From Candidatus Hydrogenedentota bacterium (GTDB lineage Bacteria > Hydrogenedentota > Hydrogenedentia > Hydrogenedentales > CAITNO01), in the NCBI GenBank assembly GCA_022710255.1, contig JAKLHG010000001.1:1-28898 (forward strand): DNA of 28,898 bases, read 5' to 3'. Under the pieces are notes generated by a model. It was not told the DNA's origin, did no database searches, and saw only the letters and a list, made by a program, of their open reading frames with translations. The position numbers and the translations under genes are program-made. Below, one piece after another: positions 7,583 to 14,603 of the stretch; position 1 is the stretch's first letter; each line of letters starts with the position of its first letter.

Positions 7583-8779
7583 TTATTCCGTCAGCAGATG
7601 CCCCATTTTTTCACGCTTGGTTTTCAGATAGGTGCGGTTGAGGTCGCCCGGGAGTATCTCGATGGGCACACGGTCAGTCACGGTGAGTCCGTACCCTTCA
7701 AGGCCGGCCCGTTTCACGGGGTTGTTGGTCAACAATCGCATGCTGGTAATGCCCAGGTCCTGCAGGATTTGGGCGCCAAGCCCGTATTCACGCGGATCGG
7801 CGGAAAACCCTAGGTGCAGGTTGGCCTCGACGGTGTCCAGGCCCTGTTCCTGAAGTTCATACGCCTTAAGTTTGTTCATCAGGCCGATGCCGCGCCCTTC
7901 CTGGCGCAGATAGACCAGCACGCCGCGCCCTTCGGCGGCGATCATGCGCAAGGCCGTGTGCAGCTGGGTGCCGCAATCGCAGCGCAGCGAGCCGAGCACA
8001 TCGCCCGTGAAACATTCCGAATGCATGCGCACCAGCACATCTTCTTTTGCATATACGTCGCCGCAAACCAGCGCCAGATGCTGGTAGGGATCCACGTCGT
8101 TTTCGTATGCGATCAGGATAAATTCACCGAATTTGGTCGGCATCTTGACTTGCGCGGTCCGTTTGACCAGTTTTTCATAGCGCCTGCGATAACGGATGAT
8201 GTCCGCCGTGGAACAGATTTTCAGCCCGTGCTCTTCGGCAAAACGCTCCAAGTCCGGCATCCGCGCCATGGTGCCGTCATCCTTCATGATTTCACAAATC
8301 ACCGACGCACGGCGCAACCCCGCCAGGCGCATCAAATCGATGGAACCTTCCGTCTGGCCGGCGCGCACCAGCACCCCGCCCGGCCGGGCGCGCAGGGGGA
8401 ATACATGGCCCGGACGCACCAGGTCGTCCGCCGTGGAGGACGGGTCGGCCGCGACGCGAATGGAATGGGCGCGGTCATAGGCGCTAATGCCCGTGGTAAC
8501 GCCTTCTTTCGCTTCGAAAGTGACGTGAAAGGCGGTGCTCAGCTTGGCTGTGTTTTCTGTGACCATGGCCGGCAAGCCGAGCCGGCGGATATCCTGGTCC
8601 TCCATGGGCATGCAAATCAGGCCGCGCCCGTAACGTGCCATGAAATTGATGGCTTCGGGCGTCACCTTCTCGGCGGCAAGCACCAGGTCGCCCTCATTTT
8701 CGCGGTCTTCGTCATCGACCAGGATGATCATCCGGCCCTGCCGCAGTTCTTCAAGTATTTCAGGAATGGGAGTCAACAT
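7583..8779 (-). CDS. ribBA: Bifunctional DHBP synthase / GTP cyclohydrolase II
   Basis: A 398-residue fusion supplying both precursors of riboflavin. Residues 1-205 are 3,4-dihydroxy-2-butanone-4-phosphate synthase (DDEDRENEGDL at 22-32, RPGHVFPLRARPGGVL at 122-137). Residues 210-398 are GTP cyclohydrolase II, with zinc cysteines C256, C267 and C269 in HSECFTGDVLGSLRCDCG and the RQEGRGIGL loop at 292-300. Both active sites look intact. The gene lies 11 bases after ribE and 48 bases before ribH in the operon. Vegetative control is expected through the FMN riboswitch upstream of ribD. Confidence 0.96.
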   Translation of the reverse strand: MLTPIPEILEELRQGRMIILVDDEDRENEGDLVLAAEKVTPEAINFMARYGRGLICMPMEDQDIRRLGLPAMVTENTAKLSTAFHVTFEAKEGVTTGISAYDRAHSIRVAADPSSTADDLVRPGHVFPLRARPGGVLVRAGQTEGSIDLMRLAGLRRASVICEIMKDDGTMARMPDLERFAEEHGLKICSTADIIRYRRRYEKLVKRTAQVKMPTKFGEFILIAYENDVDPYQHLALVCGDVYAKEDVLVRMHSECFTGDVLGSLRCDCGTQLHTALRMIAAEGRGVLVYLRQEGRGIGLMNKLKAYELQEQGLDTVEANLHLGFSADPREYGLGAQILQDLGITSMRLLTNNPVKRAGLEGYGLTVTDRVPIEILPGDLNRTYLKTKREKMGHLLTE

Positions 8780-8790
8780 AAGGGAAACCT

Positions 8791-9417
8791 CTATGCGAAC
8801 CCGTGGCGCGCCAGGAACTCGGCGGTGACGCCGTTCCTGCCGTCCAGGTTCATGTAATGGCGGACGTGTTTACCCAGAATGTCCGCTTCCATATTGACCG
8901 GGTCGCCCGGACGCCGGGAACCCAGCGTGGTTTTGCGCAGGGTGGCCGGGATCACGGCGACACTGAAATTGTTATGTTCGGGGGTCACCAATGTAAGGCT
9001 GATCCCGTCAATGGCAATGGAGCCTTTCGGCGCCAGATAGCGGGCCACCTCCTCCGGCGCGGTGAAGGTCCACAGTGAAAACTCGCCCTGGTCACGGATA
9101 GACACCACCCGCCCGACACCGTCCACATGACCCAGTACAAAATGACCGCCGAAACGGCCGTCCGCGCGCATGGCCCGCTCCAGATTAACCGCGTGGCCCG
9201 GTTTCAGTCGCCCCAGCGTTGTCCGCGCATAGCTTTCCGGAGACACCTGGACAACGAAGCCCTTGGGGAAAAAGGCCACTACCGTCAGGCACACCCCGTC
9301 CACGGCGACACTGTCTCCGTCCTTCAGGTCGTCAAGGACGGTTTCGCCCAGTATGGCCAGCTCCGCGCCGCTGCGCCGCGAAACAGCGCCGATTTCTTCT
9401 ATGATTCCCGTAAACAT
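8791..9417 (-). CDS. ribE: Riboflavin synthase, alpha subunit
   Basis: Dismutates two lumazine molecules to riboflavin. The 208-residue protein starts at 9417 (MFTGIIEEIG), the canonical N-terminus, although the frame is open further upstream. Two lumazine-binding barrels are visible: the first with VAVDGVCLTVV and ESYARTTLG, the second with IAIDGISLTLV and TLRKTTLG, joined by GGHFVLGHVDGVG. The ATG shares a base with the ribD TAA (TAATG), indicating translational coupling. The gene is also called ribC in some species. Confidence 0.95.
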   Translation of the reverse strand: MFTGIIEEIGAVSRRSGAELAILGETVLDDLKDGDSVAVDGVCLTVVAFFPKGFVVQVSPESYARTTLGRLKPGHAVNLERAMRADGRFGGHFVLGHVDGVGRVVSIRDQGEFSLWTFTAPEEVARYLAPKGSIAIDGISLTLVTPEHNNFSVAVIPATLRKTTLGSRRPGDPVNMEADILGKHVRHYMNLDGRNGVTAEFLARHGFA

Positions 9418-10526
9418 TATGCGTCGGCGGTCTCCGTTTCCGTTGTAGTGCATACATACGCCTCCAGCAGTACATCCTCGCCCACAGGGATTGCGCGCAA
9501 GTCTCGCAGGCGTATCGCCGCATCCATGACCTCGCGGCCCCGGCCCTGTACCGGGGTGATGGCTTCATCACCGCCGATGAGTTTCGGCGCGCAAAAGAAA
9601 CACACCTTGTCCACGATGCCCGCTTCAAAGGCCGCCGCCAGCGTGGCGCCGCCGCCTTCAATAAGCAGCGAGGTAATGCCCCGGCCGCCCAACTCCCGTA
9701 CCAGGGACCGCATATCCACGCCTTCCGGACCGGGCGGCAGTAACAGCGTGTCATCCGCAAAAGGATAGGCGGTTTGCTCCGAGGTGGCCACCCAGGTCGG
9801 CCCCTGGCGGTCCGCGGCGAACACGGCCCGGTCTTCGGACAGGTAATTACCGGCGTCCAGAATGATGCGAACGGGGTGCCGGCCCGGTTCCCCGGGAATG
9901 CGGGTGGTCAGGCTCGGGTTATCCAGCATGATCGTGCGGCTGCCTACCAGGATGGCATCGTGGGCGTGCCGCATGCGATGGGTCATGGCCCGTGCGGCCT
10001 CGCCTGTCACCCATTTCGAATGGCCCGTGCGCGTCGCTATCTTGCCGTCCAGCGTCATGGCGCATTTGGCCGTTACCCACGGCAGGCCGGTGGTAATATG
10101 CTTGACAAAGACTTCATTGAAGCGCCGCGCCTCCGCTTCAAGCACCCCCACGTCCACGCGGATGCCCGCCGCGCGCAGGCGTTCGATGCCGCCGCCCGCC
10201 ACGTGGGGGTTCGGGTCGCCCATGGCTACAACCACGCGGCCCGGCCGCCGGGTTAAAAGCAAATCCACACAAGGCGGGGTGCGCCCTTCATGGGCGCAGG
10301 GCTCCAGCGTGACATACACCGTTGCGCCGAAGGTATCCGCCGCGCCACAGGCGGCATAGGCATTTACCTCCGCATGGGGGCCGCCGGCACGCTGGTGCCA
10401 GCCTTCGCCGACAATCACGTCCTGTTTGACAATAACACAGCCCACCATCGGGTTGGGGCTGGTCCAGCCCGTTCCACGGGCCGCCAGCGCCAGGGCGCGC
10501 GCCATATAGGTTGCATCAGACTGCAT
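9417..10526 (-). CDS. ribD: Bifunctional pyrimidine deaminase / reductase RibD
   Basis: A 369-residue enzyme catalysing the second and third steps of the riboflavin pathway after GTP cyclohydrolase II. The N-terminal deaminase has the zinc site HAE (51-53) and C77/C86 in EPCAHEGRTPPC. The C-terminal reductase begins near residue 150 (WVTAKCAMTLDGKIAT) and contains SKWVTG and a LLIEGGG motif. It is the first gene of the operon. The ATG at 10526 directly abuts the T-run of the leader terminator (GGGGTTTTTTGTTTTATG), so no ordinary Shine-Dalgarno is present. The next Met is codon 8 and has no better ribosome site. Confidence 0.95.
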   Translation of the reverse strand: MQSDATYMARALALAARGTGWTSPNPMVGCVIVKQDVIVGEGWHQRAGGPHAEVNAYAACGAADTFGATVYVTLEPCAHEGRTPPCVDLLLTRRPGRVVVAMGDPNPHVAGGGIERLRAAGIRVDVGVLEAEARRFNEVFVKHITTGLPWVTAKCAMTLDGKIATRTGHSKWVTGEAARAMTHRMRHAHDAILVGSRTIMLDNPSLTTRIPGEPGRHPVRIILDAGNYLSEDRAVFAADRQGPTWVATSEQTAYPFADDTLLLPPGPEGVDMRSLVRELGGRGITSLLIEGGGATLAAAFEAGIVDKVCFFCAPKLIGGDEAITPVQGRGREVMDAAIRLRDLRAIPVGEDVLLEAYVCTTTETETADA

Positions 10527-10567
10527 AAAACAAAAAACCCCGACCAGGTTTCATCAACCCTTCGGGG
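10527..10567 (-). terminator. FMN-controlled intrinsic terminator in the ribD leader
   Basis: On the minus strand CCCCGA (plus 10562-10567) pairs with TCGGGG (plus 10538-10543). An inner, nearly complete AGGGTT/AAACCT helix and GATG loop lie between them, and TTTTTTGTTTT follows. The left arm includes CCCCGAAGG, which is the exact complement of CCTTCGGGG at the 5' edge of the aptamer (plus 10752-10760). The competing pairing therefore gives an antiterminator: without FMN the aptamer edge would take the terminator arm; with FMN bound the terminator forms. Confidence 0.85.
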
Positions 10568-10650
10568 AATACGGGAAGCGTCGCGGACCAACTGCTTCAT
10601 TCTGTTCGCACACCCGGCGATACCGGACACACCGGGCACTATGCGGCCGC

Positions 10651-10765
10651 CTCCTCTCATCCGGACTCTAACCGTCGGCCCCGGATTCACACCGGTGTCG
10701 GCGCCTTGCGGCGTTCGCGGGCTTTCACCGCCGGTCGGGAATTTCACCCAGCCCCGAAGGTCGGC
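10651..10765 (-). promoter_or_regulatory. FMN riboswitch (RFN element)
   Basis: Read on the minus strand, the conserved RFN blocks appear in order: CCTTCGGGGCTGGGTGAAAT, then CCGACCGGCGGTGA, AGCCCGCGA, a variable stem, GGTGTGAATCCGG, GGCCGACGGTTAGAGTCCGG and ATGAGAGGAGG. These match the universally conserved FMN aptamer, including the multi-helix junction sequences. It lies between a sigma70-type promoter and ribD. Excess FMN should turn off ribD-ribE-ribBA-ribH, and probably nusB and the PHP gene as distal cistrons. Confidence 0.96.
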
Positions 10766-10783
10766 TTATCATTTACGGGTATG

Positions 10784-10813
10784 ATTGTAATCCTATACCC
10801 GCGTGCGTGTCAA
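10784..10813 (-). promoter_or_regulatory. Sigma70-type promoter of the riboflavin operon
   Basis: On the minus strand a perfect TTGACA (plus 10808-10813) is followed after 18 bases by TACAAT (plus 10784-10789). The -10 box is about 20 bases from the first conserved aptamer base, so transcription would start right before the FMN riboswitch, as expected. Confidence 0.8.
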
Positions 10814-10919
10814 ATGCCCCCCGGCAGCACACCCCACCGGACTGCTACAAAGGGTACCACCCTTTAGACGGCGCGGACAAGGCGCTCCTGTGCAGCCTCC
10901 CGCACAGACCGATGCGATG

Positions 10920-10948
10920 TAGAAATGGCCCGGTCTTTCACGTATACT
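10920..10948 (+). promoter_or_regulatory. Candidate sigma70 promoter ahead of the truncated outer-membrane gene
   Basis: TAGAAA (10920-10925), a 17-base spacer and TATACT (10943-10948) lie about 78 bases before the ATG at 11026. A GGGTAC-GCTTTGG-GTACCC inverted repeat lies in the leader just after it. The promoter appears intact although the gene it serves is truncated. Confidence 0.5.
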
Positions 10949-11025
10949 GAAGAGGGGTACGCTTTGGGTACCCTGCGACAGGAACGCATCCGGACCTCCC
11001 GGGCGCGGCCGTCAGGAGAACAGGC

Positions 11026-11319
11026 ATGAAACTGAACACACTGCCTCCGGTTGCCATCATGCTGGCCCTCAGCGTGGGCGGTATCGCGGTCGCCGAACCG
11101 GTCAATGTGGAAATCAGCGGTAATACCCGCATCCGCGGGAACTATTTTGACATGGACAGCATCGGCGATACCCGGTTTATTCAACAAAACACCCGCGTCA
11201 GCATCAAAGTGGATTTCACAAGCGACGTGAGCGCCGTGGTGGACCTTGACCACACCGACGGAGCAAGATATGAACGAAGACCCGCTTCCCGCCCGCGCCG
11301 GATATCCAGAAACAGGTAG
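11026..11319 (+). pseudogene. Truncated outer-membrane beta-barrel (porin-like) gene remnant
   Basis: The ATG has a good ribosome site (AGGAGAACAGGC) and begins a clear Sec signal peptide (MKLNTLPPVAIMLALSVGG, cleavage after AVA near residue 23). About 55 residues of alternating polar/hydrophobic strand sequence follow (VNVEISGNTRIRGNYF, QQNTRVSIKVDFTSD, VSAVVDLDH). This matches the first beta-strands of alginate-export or porin-type barrels, where charged TRV...DF strands recur. After DLDHTDG the sequence becomes Arg/Pro-rich (about 15 residues) and stops at 11319, so only the first few of the normal ~16 strands remain. Downstream DNA shows no continuation in any frame that I can recognise. 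Best read as a 3'-deleted gene with its promoter still in place. Confidence 0.55.
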
Positions 11320-11470
11320 CCCGGGTCGGTTCTTAGCCGCTATAAAAAACAAGAGGTTGAATCGTCGTATTACCGCTGTTTTGGAATAAACAAAGACGGC
11401 TTGTGCACTCCAAAAACTATGGTCGCCCTGTTTCGAAAAGGAATACCAGATTTCGAAGTAAACAGATACC

Positions 11471-11500
11471 CGTCATTGCGAACGTAGTGAAGCAATCCCC
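11471..11500. repeat. CGTCATTGCGAACG...GAAGCAATCC-type dispersed repeat
   Basis: The sequence CGTCATTGCGAACGTAGTGA followed by AGCAATCCCC matches the widespread bacterial intergenic repeat TCATTGCGAGCGAAGCGAAGCAATC. Its ends are complementary (ATTGC/GCAAT). Only one copy is visible in the window, so family assignment relies on recall. Confidence 0.5.
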
Positions 11501-11668
11501 TTGGGTAACTACTTCGAAAATTGCCATTCATTTCCATGGTTTCCGGATACGCCATAGGCGTATGCCGACGCATTCACAAATCCGACTCGTCCGACTCCAA
11601 AGAAACGAGAGCGTAAGTAAATCACAATTATGCACATAAGCAACATAAGCATTCACCTGTTGCAGGCT

Positions 11669-11943
11669 CGTTACGAAATTGCATTTCCTAACGCAATGGC
11701 AGGCGAAGTTGCACTTCGCGACCCCGCGCCGTATACTCTCATTCGCAGTCCAGACCGCGATGTTCACGAAATACAATTTCGCACACAAGTGCAATAGACC
11801 CATAGTATCATCTGATACTGTGCGCAGAAGTGCGACAGCAACGACAGATAGGCGCGATAATCCGCATCACAGAAAAAGACGGGCAACCGACGGTTACCGC
11901 GCTGTGAAATCTCTCTCGTTCCCAAATGGAATTTGGGAACGAG
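11669..11943. repeat. Cluster of REP-like palindromes with 3-nt loops (cluster 1)
   Basis: Four hairpin sequences occur in 275 bp, each with a 3-base loop: 11669-11693 (CGTTACGAAAT-TGC-, one unpaired base), 11703-11719 (GCGAAGT-TGC-ACTTCGC), 11767-11781 (CGAAAT-ACA-ATTTCG) and 11915-11943 (13-bp perfect arms CTCGTTCCCAAAT around GGA). All share the core AART-NNN-AYTT. A second cluster of the same design lies at 18406-18543. The GTTCCCAA...TTGGGAAC type is a widely known dispersed palindrome. The RAYT relic lies exactly between the third and fourth hairpin. Confidence 0.75.
11791..11910 (-). pseudogene. REP-associated transposase (RAYT, Y1/IS200-like) N-terminal relic
   Basis: A 40-codon segment reads ISQRGNRRLPVFFCDADYRA, YLSLLSHFCAQYQMILWVYC. 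This is the N-terminal signature of RAYT/Y1 transposases (typically HHVTQRGNRRQ-x-x-FF-x-x-x-DY-x-x-YL, then a YCLMPNHVHL motif). The segment ends just where the HUH motif (NHVHL) should begin and lacks the usual first ~15 residues. It is bounded on both sides by REP-like palindromes (11767-11781 and 11915-11943). RAYTs are known to process REP palindromes by single-strand transposition, so co-occurrence is meaningful, but this copy is certainly inactive. Confidence 0.75.
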
Positions 11944-12080
11944 TTCCCAACCCGCGCACATTGCAAGGCGGTTGGGTTGCCCCAATGGGCGTTTTAATAA
12001 TTGGGCGTCAAGATAATGTCATAAGAAAACTTCACAGCATCCTGAACAGATATGATGCCCCGTGAAATACCCAGACACGC

Positions 12081-14603
12081 CTACGGCATTTCGGCGACGC
12101 ACTCGATCAGCGCCTGATAGTCCTTGGCGCTGAGCACGGTGTCAAACAAGCCAATATCCTCCCCTTCGTGCTTGTTGATGCCGGTGTAACTCAGGCTGGC
12201 GTCCTCGTAGCGCTTGAACTTGTATATGGCGTCATTCATAAGTGCGCTGTTGAAAACCCCCAGGCTGACCAGCAATTCAAAGTCCTTCACGCTCAACCCC
12301 GTGACTTTTTTGAAAAGCCCCGGCTCCAACTGCGTAATTACGTCTTTTAGACATCGTTCCCGGTAATCGGTCAGGTACATGAAGATCGGAACGCGCGTGG
12401 CGAACTTGATAAGCTTTTCCTGTATCTGCTTGCGCTTGCTCTTGTATTCCTTTTCCGCCTCGGTTAGTTCTTTTTTCTCTTTCTCCGTCATCTCCTCGTC
12501 GTTCTTTTCCTTGCGCGTCTTCTTCACGGCATCCGACTTGTTGATGATCGTTTCGATGTCCTGATTCAAATTGCGGAAACCCTCGATGTTCATCAACGCC
12601 TTCATGGCGGCTTCATTGGCCATGAGCCGCTTCAAGGTATCATTGTCCACATTCACCAACAATGCGCTTTCCCAGCGTCGCACCAGCAGGGTCGCCGTCG
12701 TGCCGCTCATCGCCATGTCGAGAATCCCGGCGGCATCAATTTGCTTCATCGAACTGCCGTCATAGGATAGAACCGGCAGGAAGCTGATGAACTCGGCCAC
12801 CTTCTGTTCCGGATTCCGCTCATCCATTTTCAACCGGCAACTGTAGTACGCAATCTGCCGCAACGCCCGGTCCGGGGCGAAGTCGAAGACATAGCACTCC
12901 CTCTTGATGACCTGCTCCTCATTCGGAGACGCGCCGTCGGGGTTGCGCACCGTCCAGGGCGACTGCACCCGGAACGCCGCTTGAAAGTAGGTTTCCGGGC
13001 TGGAGGAGTTGCGCAGCATGAGGATACCCGTCCACGGCTTCACCGTCACGCCTGTGGTCAACTTGCCACAGGTCAATGTGATGGTCTTGGTCGTCAGTGG
13101 ATCGTCCATCGCCTCTTGCACCGGGGGCAGCGCCGCTACACCGATGCCGGCGGCGCTTCCCGCCGCCACAACAACCTTGTAATCGTGGTAGAACCGGTTC
13201 TGTCTCTTCGCCAGCAGATTACGCATAGCGTGACAAGCGGCCACGCTCGGCAGGAACCAGAAGGAATGGGAAAGCACGCCCAGGAGCCGCACGTCCGAGA
13301 ACGGCATGGGCGGTTTCTGCGCTCCCAGTTTCAGGTTGTCAACACTGGTCGGCATGAACGCGCCGCGTATCAAGTCCAGCCATTTCTGCACCTCGTCCTA
13401 GTATTTGAAGCGCGCCAGGACGCCCATGCCCTCGGCGGAAAAGAACACGTTCAAATCAAACTCATTGAACTCGCCCTGCATGGCTACTTCCCGGATTGCG
13501 TCCGGCAGTTGATACGTCAGCAGCACCATCCGGGGCAGCGCGGCATAGGGATTGTTGGGGCCTTCCCAGTCCTGCTTGGCCCGCTGTTCGTCGGAATAGG
13601 TCCAGTTGTAAATTTGCTCCTCGATAAACTCCCCGGAAGCTATGGCCCGGAACGGTGTGCCTGACAGGTAGAGATAGCCCTCCGTCGTGATCGGCATGAT
13701 ATCCTCGTCGAAGACATCGATCCCTTCCCCTTCGCCGAACGCGGCCTCCTTCTTGTCCTCCGCTTCGAAGAGTTCCTTCGCGTTCTCCCGCCATGCGCCG
13801 TAGTGGTATTCGTCCAGGATCACGCAGTCCCAGTTCGTTGTGTGAACCCACTCGTTCTTCGTCTTTATGCCGCCCGTGCTCGGGTTGCGGCCCAGGTAGT
13901 CCTGAAACGAGCCAAAACAAACGAGGGGCTTCTTCTTGTTCGCCTCCGCATAGGTCAGGCCACCCGGCTTGATAAACTGCCAGCCGTTGAAGTCCACATG
14001 GCATTTCAGATCTTCTTCCCACGCGCTTTGTACCGCCGGCTTGAACGTCAGCACCAATACCTTCTTCCAGCCCATCTTCTTTGCCAACTGATACGCCGCA
14101 AAGGTCTTCCCGAAACGCATCTTGCAGTTCCACAGGAAGTGGGGCGGTTTGTTCCGGTTGCCCTTGTCCTTGCGCCAACCGGCGAAATAGGCCGCCGTCT
14201 TCGTGACCGCCGCTTGCTGTTCCGGCCGCATCTTGAAATCCAGCGACCGGTTTTCTTCGTTCAGCTGACCGATCCGCACGGCGATGATCGCCGCCTTGAC
14301 CTGTTCCACCGTGCAGCGGAACCACTCGCCGTCCGGATACTTGACACCGTTTATCCGCAGCATCCGGTGTATGTCATGATCGGTGAACACCGTCCCGTCG
14401 TTCCGCATGGCGGATTCTTCGAGAACGATACGGTACGGCGGCTTGCCGGGGCGCACTGTCGGGTACTGTTGGGCAACACGGCTTTGCGCGTCCACAGTCG
14501 TGTAACCCACCTTGAGCAATCCCGCATATTGGGGATTCGTGTCCTCGTAAGCGTATATCGTCGGTCGCGCTGCCGGGCGCGGGGGGAAGAAGCCGTTGCT
14601 CAT
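12081..14603 (-). pseudogene. Restriction helicase (GIY-YIG-like N-terminus plus DEAD-like ATPase), split by an in-frame TAG
   Basis: One reading frame of 841 codons is interrupted only by TAG at codon 402 (plus 13398-13400). Upstream, residues 14-85 resemble a T5orf172/GIY-YIG nuclease-like domain (YAGLLKVGYTT, then SRVAQQYP). The SF2 helicase motifs follow: MRFGKT (162-167, motif I), DEYH (264-267, motif II) and SGTPF (314-318, motif III). After the stop, the same frame continues directly with the second RecA domain (TCGKLTTGVTVKPW and the motif-VI-like YFQAAFRVQSPW) and a coiled, Lys/Glu-rich C-terminus. The local sequence (RFKY, stop, DEVQKW) suggests an original Glu GAG changed to TAG. 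The ATG shares a base with the stop of the DUF1016 gene (TAATG), making it the last gene of a restriction operon. Without readthrough it gives a 401-residue half-helicase. Confidence 0.85.

Larger units (their letters stand above)
11320..12080. other. Gene-free stretch with repeats and a transposase relic
   Basis: No intact gene is visible. The stretch holds an A-rich 19-base sequence (11344-11362) that recurs with one mismatch at 17503-17521, a GTCATTGCGAACG-type dispersed repeat (11471-11500), a cluster of short palindromes (11669-11943) and a 40-codon relic of a REP-associated transposase between two of them. The last ~140 bases before the helicase stop show nothing recognisable. Confidence 0.7.

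Noticed and set aside
10864..11352. 162-codon minus-strand open frame opposite the truncated outer-membrane gene
   Set aside because: The plus strand has a signal peptide, ribosome site and promoter; the minus frame has none of these and reads like a shadow.
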